From NCBI RefSeq assembly GCF_024746815.1, contig NZ_CP080525.1:2790001-2854000 (forward strand): 64,000 nt of DNA, given 5' to 3'. The notes under the pieces were generated by a model, which ran no database searches, had not been told where the DNA came from, and saw nothing but the letters and a program-made list of their open reading frames with translations. The DNA is from Mesorhizobium sp. AR07 (GTDB taxonomy: Bacteria > Pseudomonadota > Alphaproteobacteria > Rhizobiales > Rhizobiaceae). The position numbers and the translations under genes were made by a program. This document shows, piece by piece, positions 16,959 through 27,060 of the stretch. Each line of letters opens with the position of its first letter. Position 1 is the stretch's first letter.

Positions 16959-19355
16959 TCAGGAATTGGCAGACCATCGCCAGTCCCGGATCTCCGGCAT
17001 GTCGACGCCGTGCTTTCGAATGTAGCGTTCGTGTTCGACCAGCTTGTCGCGGATCGCTTGCTTGGCGTACACGGCCGCCGCGCCAAGCCTGGGCACGCGG
17101 TCGATTACGTCGGCTACGAGGTGGAAGCGGTCTAGCCTGTTGCGGACGACCATGTCGAACGTGGTCGTCGTCGAGCCTTCTTCCTCGTAGCCACGAACAT
17201 GCATGTTGTCGTGATTGGTGCGCTTGTATGCCAGACGATGAATGAGCCAGGGATAGCCGTGATAGGCGAAGATCACCGGCTTGTCCTTTGTGAACAATGC
17301 GTCGAAATCGCTGTCCGTGAGGCCATGCGGATGCTGGGACTTTGGCTGCAGGGTCATCAGATCGACGACGTTGACGACCCGCACCTTAAGGTCCGGAATG
17401 TAACCCCGAAGCAGATCGACCGCGGCAAGCGTCTCCGCCGTGGGGACATCTCCGGCGCAGGCCATCACGACGTCCGGTTCACCACCGCGGTCGTTGCTTG
17501 CCCATTCCCAGATGCCGATGCCTTGCGAGCAGTGCTTGATCGCCGCATCCATGTCGAGCCATTGCGGCGCCGGCGCCTTGCCCGCGACGATGACGTTGAT
17601 CCGGTCCCAGCTTCTGAGACAGTGATCGGTGACGTAGAGCAGCGTGTTGGCATCCGGCGGCAGATAGACGCGGACCGTATCGGCCTTCTTGTTGACGACG
17701 TGGTCGATGAAGCCCGGGTCCTGATGGCTGAAGCCGTTGTGGTCTTGCTGCCAGACATGGGACGTAAGCAGGTAGTTCAAGGATGCGATCGGCTGCCGCC
17801 AAGGCACGTCGCGCGAGGTCTTCAGCCATTTCGCATGCTGGTTGAACATCGAATCGATGATGTGGATGAAGGCCTCGTAGCAGGAAAACAATCCATGGCG
17901 CCCGGTCAGCAGATAGCCTTCGAGCCAGCCCTGGCAGAGATGTTCGCTGAGCACTTCCATGACGCGCCCGGACGGCGCCAGATGATCGTCCTCCGCCGTT
18001 GCACTCGCATCCCAGGCGCGGTTGGTGACTTCAAAGAGCGCCTGGAGGCGGTTGGAGGCCGTCTCATCTGGCCCGAAAACCCGAAAGTTGCGGGTCCCAT
18101 CGTTGGCCGTCATCACATCGCGCAGGAATGTCCCCATCACCCGCGTCGCCTCGGCCTCCACTTGGCCCGGAGACGCCACCGCAACGGCATAGGCGGTGTA
18201 GTCGGGCAACCGCAGCGGGCGTTTCAGGGCGCCGCCATTGGCGTGCGGATTGGCGCTCATGCGCCTGTTGCCCGCCGGCGCCAGCGCCGCGATCTCGGCG
18301 TGCAACCGTCCGTCATCATCGAACAATTCGTGCGGTTGATAACTGCGCAGCCAATCTTCGAGCAGTTGCAGATGCCCAGGCTTGGTCATGTCGCTGAACG
18401 GGACCTGGTGCGAACGCCAGGAACCCTCGGCCTTTAGGCCGTCGACAGTCTTCGGTCCGGTCCAGCCCTTGGGGCTGCGCAGCACGATCATCGGCCAGCG
18501 CGGGCGCGCGGAGACGCCGCCTTTGCGCGCGTCATGCTGAATCTGCTTTATCCGTTGAAAGGCCTCGTCCATGGCCGACGCCATTTTCTGATGCATGATC
18601 TCCGGCTCCTCGCCTTCGACGAAGAGCGGGTCGTAGCCGTAGCCGCAAAGGAGAGCCTCTAACTCCTCCGGAGATATGCGGGCCAGCACGGTCGGGTTGG
18701 CGATCTTGAAGCCGTTCAGGTGCAGGATCGGCAAAACCGCTCCATCGGCGGCCGGATTGAGGAACTTGTTGGAATGCCAGGATGCCGCCAGCGGCCCGGT
18801 CTCGGCTTCGCCGTCGCCAACAACGCAGGCAACGATCAGATCGGGATTGTCGAGGACCGCGCCGTGGGCATGCGCAAGCGAATAGCCGAGTTCGCCGCCT
18901 TCATGGATCGAGCCGGGTGTCTCCGGCGCGGCATGGCTTGGAATGCCCCCCGGAAACGAGAATTGCCGCACAAGACGGCGCAATCCGTCCTCGTCCCGGG
19001 AGATGTCAGGATAGAGCTCGCTGTACGTGCCTTCAAGATAGGTGTTTGCGACGATACCTGGCGCGCCGTGCCCCGGACCAGCGATGAACAGGACGTCGAG
19101 ATCCCTTGCCTTGATGACGCGGTTTAGATGGACATAGATGAAGTTCAGGCCGGGCGTCGTCCCCCAATGGCCGAGCAAGCGCGGTTTGACGTGCTCGAGT
19201 TTGAGAGGTTCGCGCAGGAGCGGATTGTCGAGGAGATAGACCTGTCCCACCGACAGGTAATTCGCCGCGCGCCACCAGCCGTGCATGAGCTTGAGCGTAT
19301 CCGGCTCCAGAACAGTTGCTTCTGCTGCCAAACCCTGAGGTTTATGTGCTGTCAT
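16959..19355 (-). CDS. xfp: Phosphoketolase (xylulose-5-P / fructose-6-P)
   Basis: The 798-residue enzyme uses thiamine diphosphate and Mg2+ to cleave xylulose-5-phosphate (and often fructose-6-phosphate) with phosphate, giving acetyl-phosphate plus a triose or tetrose phosphate. The family signatures are present: [10 protein letters not shown] near 63, AGPGHGAPG near 92, the TPP-binding [11 protein letters not shown] near 180, and [28 protein letters not shown] residues near 440-460. Length is typical. Its ATG overlaps the stop of the upstream P-type ATPase (ATGA), and acetate kinase heads the operon. Acetyl-phosphate from this enzyme can thus yield ATP by AckA without oxygen. Confidence 0.97.
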   Translation of the reverse strand: MTAHKPQGLAAEATVLEPDTLKLMHGWWRAANYLSVGQVYLLDNPLLREPLKLEHVKPRLLGHWGTTPGLNFIYVHLNRVIKARDLDVLFIAGPGHGAPGIVANTYLEGTYSELYPDISRDEDGLRRLVRQFSFPGGIPSHAAPETPGSIHEGGELGYSLAHAHGAVLDNPDLIVACVVGDGEAETGPLAASWHSNKFLNPAADGAVLPILHLNGFKIANPTVLARISPEELEALLCGYGYDPLFVEGEEPEIMHQKMASAMDEAFQRIKQIQHDARKGGVSARPRWPMIVLRSPKGWTGPKTVDGLKAEGSWRSHQVPFSDMTKPGHLQLLEDWLRSYQPHELFDDDGRLHAEIAALAPAGNRRMSANPHANGGALKRPLRLPDYTAYAVAVASPGQVEAEATRVMGTFLRDVMTANDGTRNFRVFGPDETASNRLQALFEVTNRAWDASATAEDDHLAPSGRVMEVLSEHLCQGWLEGYLLTGRHGLFSCYEAFIHIIDSMFNQHAKWLKTSRDVPWRQPIASLNYLLTSHVWQQDHNGFSHQDPGFIDHVVNKKADTVRVYLPPDANTLLYVTDHCLRSWDRINVIVAGKAPAPQWLDMDAAIKHCSQGIGIWEWASNDRGGEPDVVMACAGDVPTAETLAAVDLLRGYIPDLKVRVVNVVDLMTLQPKSQHPHGLTDSDFDALFTKDKPVIFAYHGYPWLIHRLAYKRTNHDNMHVRGYEEEGSTTTTFDMVVRNRLDRFHLVADVIDRVPRLGAAAVYAKQAIRDKLVEHERYIRKHGVDMPEIRDWRWSANS

Positions 19356-21973
19356 TGCGATGCTCCTGATGTCGTCAAAGATGAATGGTCACGCGTGGAT
19401 CCGGTCCGCGCGCCGATGCCGGGTCTCACGGCCAGAGGTTTCAACAGTTCCGCCGACACGAGGTAGGCGACGACGATGACGCCAATGCCTGCCAGCATCG
19501 CCGCGGAAGGCGCTTCAAAACCAAACCAGAGGCCGAGAGGCGTGAACGGCAGAACCATGGCAACGACCAATGCCACGAGCGAGGAAGCTGCCAGAGGCAA
19601 GCGGGGAAGATCCTGCCAGGGCCGGCCATTGGTGCGGATGATGAAGATGACCAGTATTTGCGTCGCCATCGATTCCAGGAACCAGGCGGTGCGGAACTCC
19701 GCCGCAGACGCATGGAAGATCAGCAACAGCGCCCCGAAGGTCAGGAAATCGAACAGCGAGGAGAGCGGTCCCATGACGCCAGCGAACCGCATCAGGCCGC
19801 GCATGTCCCAAACCTGCGGCCGCGCCGTGGCTTCGGCTCGGACGCCGTCGAATGGAATGCCGAGTTCGGACAGGTCGTAGAGCAGGTTGTTCAAGAGGAT
19901 CTGTGTCGGCAGCATGGGCAGGAATGGCAACGCCATGGCCGCGACCGCCATCGAAAGCATGTTGCCGAAATTCGAACTGGCGCCCATGCGCACATATTTG
20001 AGGATGTTGGCGAACGTTCGCCGGCCCTCCTCGACGCCGTCGGCGACGACTTCAAGGTCGGATGCCAAGAGGATCATGTCGGCGGCGGCCTGCGCCACTC
20101 CGCTTGCTCCGTCGACCGAGAGGCCGATGTCTGTAACCTTCAGGGCTGGCGCGTCGTTGATGCCGTCACCGAGATAGCCGACAATGGCGCCCCTGGCCTG
20201 CAGCGCCTTTATGATCCGGGATTTCTGGTCCGGCGCGAGCCGTCCATAGGCATCGACCGACTGGACCTGGACCGCGAGCGCTTCATCGCTCAACGCCACG
20301 ATATCGGTGCCGGACAGGACTCTCCCGGCGTTCAGGCCGACAAGTCCGGCAAGGCGCTTCACCACGACCGGATCATCGCCGGACAGGATCTTGAGCCTGA
20401 CACCGGCATTGGCAAGACGGGCTATGGCTGCAGCGGCGGTGGGCTTGGGCGGATCGGCGAAGGCACAAAGCCCTTCGAAAACGAGGTCTGTTTCGTCGGC
20501 CGATTCCACGTCATGCGTCGATCCCGACCATGGCCGCGAGGCGACGGCAATGGTTCTCAGGCCGTCGCCCGCCAGGGCATGGACCCGCTCGATCGCCTGG
20601 GTCCGTTCGGCCTCCCCAATCGGTGCTGAGATGTCCCCGGTTCGCTGCGCCGAACAAAGCGCCAGAACCGCTTCCGGCGCACCCTTGACGATCAGCAACG
20701 GACCCTCGGGACCGGCAACGAGCACCGAACCGAGCCGCCGGCTGAAATCGAAGGCGTGCCGGCCCGACAGGGTCCAGCCCTGCGACGCAGCGGCCGAGCC
20801 CTGGATCAACGCCGCATCGAGCGAACCACGATCACCTCCAAGGTCGGCCGCAATGGCGCCGAGCCGGGCGGCGCGCGGATCCTCGCTGCCGGCCGGGTCG
20901 ACACTACGGGCAAGCGTGATCTCGGCCGACGTCAAGGTGCCGGTCTTGTCGGTGCACAGCACCGTCATCGCGCCAAGGTCGTGGATAGAGGCAAGCCGTT
21001 TGACGATGACCTTGCGCCGCGCCATCCGCATGGCGCCGCGCGACAGGGTGACGGTCGTGATCATCGGCAGGAGTTCGGGCGTCAGGCCGACGCCAAGCGC
21101 CACCGCGAACAGGATCGAGTCCAGCACCGAGCGGCCAAGCAGCACCCTGGTGGCAAGCACGATAACCACCAGCGCCAGGCTCAGCCGCGCGATGACGAGG
21201 CCGAACTGATGCAGATCGCGCTCGAACGGTGATGGAGCTTGCGCCTCAGCAAGTGCGGATGCAGCGGCGCCAAACACGGTCGACCGGCCGGTGCCGACGA
21301 CAAGCGCTATCGCTTCTCCGGTCTGCGTGACAGCGCCCCGGAACAGGGCATTCGACGCTTCTCCGGGGCTCGTCGCCGTGACCACGCCCGAACGCTTCTC
21401 GACGGCATAAGGTTCACCGGTCAGGGCCGCTTCGCCGGCAGTGCAGGCCGTGCTGTCGAGGATCAGCGCGTCCGCGGGGATGATATCGCCGGCGCGGACG
21501 CGTAGGATGTCGCCGGGGACGACCTTCTCGACGTCGATCTGGCGAAAGACGCCACCGCGTTTGACTTCGGCCTTGAGCGCCACGGAACGCCGCAGGACTT
21601 CGGCCGCCTTCACCGCGTGTCCTTCCTGCACGGTATCCAGACCGATCGAAAGCGCCAGGATCGCGACGATGATCCCGCCTCCGATCGCGTCGCCGGTCAC
21701 CAGCGAGACTATGCCTGCCGCCAGCAAGATCAGTGAAAGCGGTTCCAGCAGACGACGCAGAATCGCCCGCCACAAACCGTCGGTCTTGGCCGCCGCATCG
21801 CTGTTGGGACCGTATCGGGCGAGCCTGGCTTCGGCATCCGCCGATTTCAGGCCATCGCCGCCGCAATGGAGAGCCGCGTAAAGATAATCCGGCGAGCGCG
21901 TCCAGAACGCAGCGAGGTCATCGGGGCGTGTTTCCGAGACAGGTCTATTCGCAAGATTGGCTGCCGAGGCCAT
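19352..21973 (-). CDS. MgtA-like P-type cation (Mg2+) ATPase
   Basis: The 873-residue protein is a P-type ATPase. The phosphorylated Asp is in [10 protein letters not shown] near 360, the actuator motif TGE in [12 protein letters not shown] near 175, the hinge [11 protein letters not shown] near 605, and the membrane segment before the phosphorylation site reads LTPELLPMI, characteristic of MgtA/P3B Mg2+ importers. C-terminal helices include [11 protein letters not shown], also MgtA-like. The start at ATG 21973 shares a base with the ackA stop (TGATG), and its own stop overlaps the xfp start. Both neighbour enzymes need Mg2+, which may explain the arrangement (inference). Other divalent cations are possible. 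Confidence 0.9.
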   Translation of the reverse strand: MASAANLANRPVSETRPDDLAAFWTRSPDYLYAALHCGGDGLKSADAEARLARYGPNSDAAAKTDGLWRAILRRLLEPLSLILLAAGIVSLVTGDAIGGGIIVAILALSIGLDTVQEGHAVKAAEVLRRSVALKAEVKRGGVFRQIDVEKVVPGDILRVRAGDIIPADALILDSTACTAGEAALTGEPYAVEKRSGVVTATSPGEASNALFRGAVTQTGEAIALVVGTGRSTVFGAAASALAEAQAPSPFERDLHQFGLVIARLSLALVVIVLATRVLLGRSVLDSILFAVALGVGLTPELLPMITTVTLSRGAMRMARRKVIVKRLASIHDLGAMTVLCTDKTGTLTSAEITLARSVDPAGSEDPRAARLGAIAADLGGDRGSLDAALIQGSAAASQGWTLSGRHAFDFSRRLGSVLVAGPEGPLLIVKGAPEAVLALCSAQRTGDISAPIGEAERTQAIERVHALAGDGLRTIAVASRPWSGSTHDVESADETDLVFEGLCAFADPPKPTAAAAIARLANAGVRLKILSGDDPVVVKRLAGLVGLNAGRVLSGTDIVALSDEALAVQVQSVDAYGRLAPDQKSRIIKALQARGAIVGYLGDGINDAPALKVTDIGLSVDGASGVAQAAADMILLASDLEVVADGVEEGRRTFANILKYVRMGASSNFGNMLSMAVAAMALPFLPMLPTQILLNNLLYDLSELGIPFDGVRAEATARPQVWDMRGLMRFAGVMGPLSSLFDFLTFGALLLIFHASAAEFRTAWFLESMATQILVIFIIRTNGRPWQDLPRLPLAASSLVALVVAMVLPFTPLGLWFGFEAPSAAMLAGIGVIVVAYLVSAELLKPLAVRPGIGARTGSTRDHSSLTTSGASQ

Positions 21974-23163
21974 CAACCCGCCTTTGCTGCCTGGAAAACG
22001 GAACAGGTTTCCTCGGCTATCATTTGTTCTTCGTCGGTTGGAATGACGCGGACGGCCACCTTGGCGTCCGGCGCCTCGATCCGCGTCGCGTTCGCGGCAT
22101 TCGCCACGGGATCGACGGCGACGCCGAGCCAGGACAGATGGCCGCAGACGGCTTCGCGGATCTGCGGCTGATGCTCGCCGATACCAGCGGTGAAGACGAT
22201 CCCGTCGAGCCCGCCCAGCGTGTTGGCGATGGCTGCCGTCTCGCGGGCGATGCGGAAGGCAAACATATCCAGCGCCTCGCGAGCGGCCGGAGCGTCGTTG
22301 CCGAGCAGGTCGCGGCTGTCGGCGCTGATGCCAGAGACGCCCAGCAGCCCTGAGCGATGATAGAGCATGTCCTCGACCGCCTCGATAGACAGGCCGCGCT
22401 CCTTTAGCAGATGGATCAGGACGCCTGGATCGAGCTCTCCGCAACGCGTTGCCATCGGAATGCCATCCAGCGTCGAGAACCCCATGCTGGTGTCGCGGCT
22501 GACGTCGCCTTCAAGCCCACACAAGCTTGCGCCACTGCCCAGATGCGCCACGACGATACGGCGGCCGGCGATGTCCGGCGCGACCTGACGCAGTTGCGCG
22601 GCAATGTATTTGTACGAGAGGCCGTGGAAGCCATAGCGCTTGATGCCCTCGTCAAAGAGCGAACGCGGCAGCGCGAAGCGGCGCACGAGATCGCTCTGGC
22701 TGCGGTGGAAGGCCGTGTCGAAGGATGCGATTTGCGGCAAGCCGGGTCGCAGATGCCGGATTGCCTTTATCAGTCGCACACTCTGCGGCTGGTGCAGCGG
22801 CGCCAGGGGCACCAGCGCCTCGATCGCGGCGAGCGTCTCGTCGGTAATCGCCTGTGGGCCGGCGAACCGATCGCCGCCATGAACGACCCGGTGCCCGACG
22901 GCGGCCAGCGCGCTCACCGAAAAGTGGTGCGCCAGCCAGCCGAGGGTTTCTTCGGTGACTTCGTGCAGATCGTCGGAAACGGCGGCCTTCAGTGGAATAT
23001 TCGCGACCGTCGGACCTTCTGTTATCTGAAGCGCCAGCGGCTGATGGCGTAGGTCGATGACACCTTTTCCAAGGCGATGCGGCACACCCGCCTTGAGCGC
23101 GAACAGGCCGAGCTTGATCGTCGAAGATCCGGGATTGAAGGTCAGGAGAACAGGATCGGTCAT
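21973..23163 (-). CDS. ackA: Acetate kinase
   Basis: The 396-residue enzyme transfers phosphate from acetyl-phosphate to ADP. The N-terminal phosphate loop NPGSSTIKLGLF, the catalytic-region FDTAFH near 150, HLGSGASLCGLEGDVSRDTSMGFSTLDG near 205-230 (landmarks HLGSGAS and DTSMGF) and FTAGIGEH near 320 are present. Length is normal. It leads the overlapping operon ackA - P-type ATPase - xfp. No phosphotransacetylase gene is nearby, so acetyl-phosphate from phosphoketolase is its likely substrate. A perfect FNR/FixK box lies about 205 bp upstream, between this operon and the divergent lipoyl-like gene. Confidence 0.96.
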   Translation of the reverse strand: MTDPVLLTFNPGSSTIKLGLFALKAGVPHRLGKGVIDLRHQPLALQITEGPTVANIPLKAAVSDDLHEVTEETLGWLAHHFSVSALAAVGHRVVHGGDRFAGPQAITDETLAAIEALVPLAPLHQPQSVRLIKAIRHLRPGLPQIASFDTAFHRSQSDLVRRFALPRSLFDEGIKRYGFHGLSYKYIAAQLRQVAPDIAGRRIVVAHLGSGASLCGLEGDVSRDTSMGFSTLDGIPMATRCGELDPGVLIHLLKERGLSIEAVEDMLYHRSGLLGVSGISADSRDLLGNDAPAAREALDMFAFRIARETAAIANTLGGLDGIVFTAGIGEHQPQIREAVCGHLSWLGVAVDPVANAANATRIEAPDAKVAVRVIPTDEEQMIAEETCSVFQAAKAG

Positions 23164-23368
23164 GATACGGTCTGATCACTGTTCTGCTCGCGCGACGCGA
23201 ACTTGCCATCAGCAACGGCTGGTGGACGATTTGGTTGCCCCAAGGGGGCGTCTCTGTCCGACGACGCCCTCAGCTGTGCTGCTACGAAAAGCACTTGGTA
23301 ACCGCCAACGCTTTGACGACGATCAAGAATATCCGTTTTGGTCTTGGTGTGATTGATCGGCCCTCTTC

Positions 23369-23382
23369 TTTGATCGTGATCA
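23369..23382. promoter_or_regulatory. Perfect FNR/FixK box between ackA operon and lipoyl-like gene
   Basis: TTGAT-CGTG-ATCAA is an exact match to the FNR/FixK consensus. It is 53 bp from the plus-strand ATG at 23435 and about 206 bp from the ackA ATG, so it is best placed for the plus-strand operon but could serve both. The remaining intergenic sequence 23164-23434 has no gene. Confidence 0.8.
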
Positions 23383-23434
23383 ATGCCCGTTCCCGGTGAT
23401 CCGCCTTAAGACTCTCGGCCAAAGGAGAACAGTG

Positions 23435-23686
23435 ATGCAATATATCAAGACCGATGGCGAGCTATGGGGGTCGACCATGCTCCCCGAGGGCATCGTCGAG
23501 CGATGGTTTATCGTCAGCGGTGAAACGATCGGGGCAGGCGAGCGGATTGCGGAAGTTCGTATAGAAGAAGCACTCCGCGAAATTGTCGCCCCGGCTGACG
23601 GGCGTGTGACGATTGTCGCTGTAGTGAATGATATTGTCGAACCCGGTTCAGTCCTGGCGACGCTGGAGACGCTGCGGCCTGACTGA
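23435..23686 (+). CDS. Small biotinyl/lipoyl-like domain protein without the modifiable lysine
   Basis: The 83-residue protein is one lipoyl/biotinyl-type beta-barrel domain: an N-terminal strand PEGIVERWFIVSGETIGAGE, the hairpin turn, then VAPADGRVTIVAVVNDIVEPG. In true carriers the turn reads like EVETDKA with the lysine modified; here it is EVRIEEA, so the lysine position is Glu. Covalent lipoylation or biotinylation at that site therefore looks impossible. AAAGGAG precedes ATG 23435. It is followed 51 bases later by an FMN split-barrel gene, probably in one transcript under the FNR/FixK box. Function is unknown. Confidence 0.75.
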   Translation: MQYIKTDGELWGSTMLPEGIVERWFIVSGETIGAGERIAEVRIEEALREIVAPADGRVTIVAVVNDIVEPGSVLATLETLRPD

Positions 23687-23737
23687 GGCGCTCGTTTCGA
23701 AACACAAGGGATGCTCACAGACCGGGAGATCGCACCG

Positions 23738-24184
23738 ATGCAGATCCGCACGCTTACCGCCTTGGAATGTACGAAATTGCTGACAGCCAATCGTGTCGGC
23801 CGCCTGGCATGCGCGAAGGACGGACAGCCTTACGTCGTGCCCTTCCATTACGCCCATGCCGACAATCATCTCTACGCGTTTTCCATGCCGGGCAAGAAGG
23901 TTGAATGGATGCGCGCCAATCCGCTGGTGTCTGTCCAGGTTGATGAACGGGGCGAAGGGCGGGGCTGGCAAAGCGTGGTCGTGGACGGCCGTTACGAGGA
24001 ACTGCCGGACCGCGTCGGTCACAAGCTGGAGCGCGACCATGCTTGGTCGCTGCTCAGCAAGCACTCCGATTGGTGGGAGCCCGGCGCCCTCAAGCCTGTT
24101 ACGCCTCCGATGGCGGACAACGCACCGCATGTGTTTTTCCGGATCCTTATCGTGGCGGTGTCCGGCCGAGAGGCCAGGGATTAG
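23738..24184 (+). CDS. FMN-binding split-barrel protein (PPOX/NimA-like)
   Basis: The 148-residue protein resembles the pyridoxamine-5'-phosphate-oxidase-like flavin split barrel: LTALECTKLLTANRVGRLACAKDGQPYVVPFHYAHADNHLYAFSMPGKKVEWMRANP, represented by NRVGRLA, PYVVPFHY and GKKVEWMR. Such proteins bind FMN, F420 or haem and reduce small substrates. The NimA branch reduces nitroimidazoles. ATG 23738 was taken because GGGAGA lies 8-10 bases upstream and the family N-terminus begins there. A decayed second copy lies at 14104-14330. It probably shares the FNR/FixK promoter with the lipoyl-like gene. Confidence 0.83.
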   Translation: MQIRTLTALECTKLLTANRVGRLACAKDGQPYVVPFHYAHADNHLYAFSMPGKKVEWMRANPLVSVQVDERGEGRGWQSVVVDGRYEELPDRVGHKLERDHAWSLLSKHSDWWEPGALKPVTPPMADNAPHVFFRILIVAVSGREARD

Positions 24185-24364
24185 CTGTTTTCGCCTGGTG
24201 GTAAGTCCATTCCGTTGAGTTCAACCAGAATCGTGATTGACGCCAAGCTGATCCGGCCGGCATTGGCTTGCCTGATAAGCGCATTGCTTGCTGGTGGCGG
24301 ATCATATTGAGTGCATTGAGAATCGCCAAATCAGATACTCGTTCTCGAAATTGGTGGCCGTATC

Positions 24365-25885
24365 ATGCCGGCAAGGGATATCTCCGGATTGAAAGGCCGC
24401 TTCCTGCAGCTGGTCCTTTCCCGCCGCTTCGAAGGCGTGGACGGCTACCTGCTGGCGGTTCTGTTCGTGGCCATAGCCTTCGCCATACGGTTAGCGCTAC
24501 AGGGCTTTCTGGACGAAAGGGCTATTTTCATCCTGTTCATTCCGGCAATCCTGGTCGCTTCGATCGCCGGGGGCATCGGGCCGGGAGTTGTGTCCGTCCT
24601 CGTCTCCTTTCCAACCGCTTTGTACTTGATCTCGCTACAGTCGGTGCGCCCCGGCAATGGCTTTGAATTGGCGGTGTTCGGGATCACCGGCGTAGTCATC
24701 GCGGCTTTGGGAGAGCTGCTTCATCATGCAAGACGATTGATGGACAGCACGCAAAGCGCGCTGGACGCAAGGGAGGCGCATCTCCGCTCGATACTCGACA
24801 CGGCGCTCGACGCGACCGTGGTCATCGAGAAGGACGGCACCATCGTCTCGTTCAACGCCGCCGCGATCCGGCAATTCGGCTACGCTGAGACGGAGGTGGT
24901 CGGCCAGAATGTCCACATCCTGATGCCGGAGCCCTACCATCATGAACACGATGGCTACATGAACCGATATCTCGCGACCGGGGAAAAGCGCATCATCGGC
25001 ATCGACAGGGTCGTCGTTGGCCGACGAAAGGATGGCTCCACATTCCCCATGAAGCTGGCGGTTGGCGAGATGACAACAGCCGGCAAGACCTTTTTTACCG
25101 GTTTCATCCGCGATCTCACGGAGCGCGAAGAGTCGGCAGCACGCTACGAGGAAATTCAAGGCGAGCTGGCCAGGATGGCACGGCTGAACGAACTCGGCGA
25201 AATGGCATCCACCCTTGCCCACGAACTGAACCAGCCGCTCTCGGCGATCGCAAATTATGTCCAGGGCTGCAGCCGCCTGCTTCGGGACGTCGACGACGCT
25301 CTTGCTTCCAGAATGCGGGAAGCCCTGGACGAGGCCGCGCGGCAAGCGCTACGTGCAGGGCAGATCATCCGTCACCTGCGCGAGTTCGTGACGCGCGGCG
25401 AAACCGAAAAGGCGCCGGAAGACATCCGCAAATTGGTCGAGGAAGCCGGCACGCTGGCACTCGTAGGCTCGCGCGAACGCGGCATTCGCTCGGTGTATGA
25501 TTTCGCGCCGGAAGCGAAGACAGTCATGGCGGACCGCGTCCAGGTTCAACAGGTTCTGATCAACCTCATGCGCAACGCAATGGAAGCCATGCGCGACAGC
25601 GAACGGCGCGAGCTCAAAGTAAGCACGGCACCCGATGGAGATGGAGCGGTTGTCATTGAGGTTTCGGACACTGGTCCCGGCATTTCCGAGGACATCGTGG
25701 CCCAGTTGTTCAAGCCTTTCGTCACCACCAAGCCAGGTGGGATGGGTGTTGGCCTGTCCATTTCCAAGCGCATCGTCGAAGCGCACGGTGGCAAGATATC
25801 AGTGTTCAGAAATGACAATGGCGGCGCCACATTTCGCTTCACGCTGCCGACAATCGAGGATGACGTTCGCAATGGCGATCACTGA
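24365..25885 (+). CDS. fixL: Oxygen-sensing haem histidine kinase FixL
   Basis: The 506-residue kinase has an N-terminal membrane domain of about four helices (residues 28-120), a haem PAS domain (about 140-250) and a HisKA/HATPase module (about 260-500). The FixL haem pocket is recognisable in [21 protein letters not shown], here given by its landmarks: proximal His195 in HDGY, Arg in EKRIIG, and [12 protein letters not shown]. The phospho-acceptor is His286 in [16 protein letters not shown]. The ATP lid is [10 protein letters not shown] and [10 protein letters not shown]. It phosphorylates FixJ when oxygen leaves the haem. Its stop overlaps fixJ by 14 bases. Confidence 0.95.
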   Translation: MPARDISGLKGRFLQLVLSRRFEGVDGYLLAVLFVAIAFAIRLALQGFLDERAIFILFIPAILVASIAGGIGPGVVSVLVSFPTALYLISLQSVRPGNGFELAVFGITGVVIAALGELLHHARRLMDSTQSALDAREAHLRSILDTALDATVVIEKDGTIVSFNAAAIRQFGYAETEVVGQNVHILMPEPYHHEHDGYMNRYLATGEKRIIGIDRVVVGRRKDGSTFPMKLAVGEMTTAGKTFFTGFIRDLTEREESAARYEEIQGELARMARLNELGEMASTLAHELNQPLSAIANYVQGCSRLLRDVDDALASRMREALDEAARQALRAGQIIRHLREFVTRGETEKAPEDIRKLVEEAGTLALVGSRERGIRSVYDFAPEAKTVMADRVQVQQVLINLMRNAMEAMRDSERRELKVSTAPDGDGAVVIEVSDTGPGISEDIVAQLFKPFVTTKPGGMGVGLSISKRIVEAHGGKISVFRNDNGGATFRFTLPTIEDDVRNGDH

Positions 25886-26492
25886 TTACACGGTCCACAT
25901 CGTCGATGACGAGGAGGCCGTCAGGAAGTCCCTGGCGTTCCTGCTGACCATGAATGGCTTCGCAGTACGGGTGCACAATTCGGCGACGGATTTTCTCGCA
26001 TTCGCGCCCGGCATCAGCAACGGCTGCCTGGTGACGGATTTGCGCATGCCCGACATGAGCGGCGTCGAACTGCTGCGCGCGCTCCAAACCGCGCACGCGA
26101 TGCTCCCGGCCATCGTCATCACCGGCCACGGAGACGTGCCGATGGCGGTAGAAGCCATGAGGGCCGGTGCGCTCGACTTCATAGAGAAGCCCTTTGAGGA
26201 CCAGATCCTCATCGAAGCCATAGGGCGCGCGGCCGAGCAGCTCGAGGAACCGCAGCCGGGTACCAATGATATCGCGGCCATCCAGGCGCGGCTTAAGGAA
26301 TTGACGGAGCGCGAACAACAGGTGCTTTCGAGGGTCGTTGCTGGTCATGCCAACAAGACCATCGCTTACGATCTCAGCATCAGCCCGCGCACCGTCGAGG
26401 TCCATCGCGCCAACGTTATGGCGAAGATGCAGGCAAAAAGCCTGCCTGAGCTGGTGCGCATGGCGTTGGCGGTGAAGTTCGGTCACGCCTGA
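25872..26492 (+). CDS. fixJ: Response regulator FixJ
   Basis: The 206-residue protein joins a receiver domain (1-125) to a LuxR/NarL-type helix-turn-helix (about 135-200). The acidic pocket [10 protein letters not shown], the phospho-acceptor Asp56 in [12 protein letters not shown], Thr in [11 protein letters not shown] and Lys in IEKPFED are as in FixJ. The output domain has [15 protein letters not shown] and [13 protein letters not shown]. Phosphorylated FixJ activates fixK (and nifA in symbionts). The ATG at 25872 lies inside the end of fixL, so translation is coupled. A FixJ-like site precedes fixK. Confidence 0.95.
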   Translation: MAITDYTVHIVDDEEAVRKSLAFLLTMNGFAVRVHNSATDFLAFAPGISNGCLVTDLRMPDMSGVELLRALQTAHAMLPAIVITGHGDVPMAVEAMRAGALDFIEKPFEDQILIEAIGRAAEQLEEPQPGTNDIAAIQARLKELTEREQQVLSRVVAGHANKTIAYDLSISPRTVEVHRANVMAKMQAKSLPELVRMALAVKFGHA

Positions 26493-26615
26493 GCACCAGC
26501 CAGCCTCCACTCGGAATTGATACAGCGCAAGGCGGGCCTTCCTCCATTGCGGATATACCTGCCGATCGCAGCCCGGCTGAACGCCAGCCTGGCCGCCTGT
26601 TGGAGGACCCATTCC

Positions 26616-26975
26616 TTGACCATCGCCGGTGTGGTTCTTGTCGTAGCCACCAATCCTGGGTTTCGGAAGTCACTCGAGTTTGCACTTGAGGCCGAAGGTT
26701 ATCTCGTGGATTCCCAGGCCGAGCTTGCAAGGGCAATCGCATCTCCGCCCAATTCGGCGATACGCTGTGCAATCGTCGACGAAGACGCGGTCCGGAATTG
26801 GACGGACGGCTGGAACGATCTGGCCCGCTTTCCCAGGCCGGTCATCCTGCTGGTAGACCGCCCCTGGCCTTCTCCTGAGCCGGACGGCGTGATGATCCTT
26901 GTCAGACCGCTCCTTGGCAACGCGCTGATCGAAGCCGTCGAGCAGGTCATAGCGAGCGGTATTTCGGCGCTCTAA
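26616..26975 (+). CDS. FixT-like single-domain receiver protein
   Basis: The 119-residue protein lies between fixJ and fixK and starts at TTG 26616, chosen because GGAGG is 9-10 bases upstream. It has receiver-like alternation: VVLVVATNPGFRKSLEFAL, CAIVDEDAV, RPVILLVDRP and MILVRPLLGNALIEAVEQV. The usual N-terminal DD pocket is missing (VVATNP), Asp55 could be the acceptor site and the conserved lysine is Arg97. FixT, an inhibitor of FixL, is a lone receiver in this kind of locus. The Caulobacter form binds an Fe-S cluster, but this protein has a single Cys (Cys51). FixT identity is therefore an inference from position and fold. Confidence 0.6.
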   Translation: MTIAGVVLVVATNPGFRKSLEFALEAEGYLVDSQAELARAIASPPNSAIRCAIVDEDAVRNWTDGWNDLARFPRPVILLVDRPWPSPEPDGVMILVRPLLGNALIEAVEQVIASGISAL

Positions 26976-26988
26976 GTAGTTTCCCTTA
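26973..26988. promoter_or_regulatory. FixJ-like binding site upstream of fixK
   Basis: TAAGTAGTTTCCCTTA resembles the high-affinity FixJ site of rhizobial fixK promoters (GTAAGTA/TTTCC type). It starts on the stop codon of the FixT-like gene and lies 73-88 bp upstream of the fixK ATG, close to the position reported for Sinorhizobium fixK. It therefore probably makes fixK responsive to FixL/FixJ. Confidence 0.6.
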
Positions 26989-27060
26989 GGGACATAACCG
27001 AATTTCGCGGACTGCGAATTCCGCCCATTGCTGGTTCATCGAATTGAACGGGAGACAGCG

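Noticed and set aside
17199..18437. Long plus-strand frame of 412 codons
   Set aside because: It is the antisense of the phosphoketolase gene, has no domain, and its composition follows the opposite strand's codon pattern.
24205..24230. FNR-like palindrome GTTGAGTTCAAC before fixL
   Set aside because: The half-sites are separated by two bases instead of four, so it does not match the FNR/FixK spacing.
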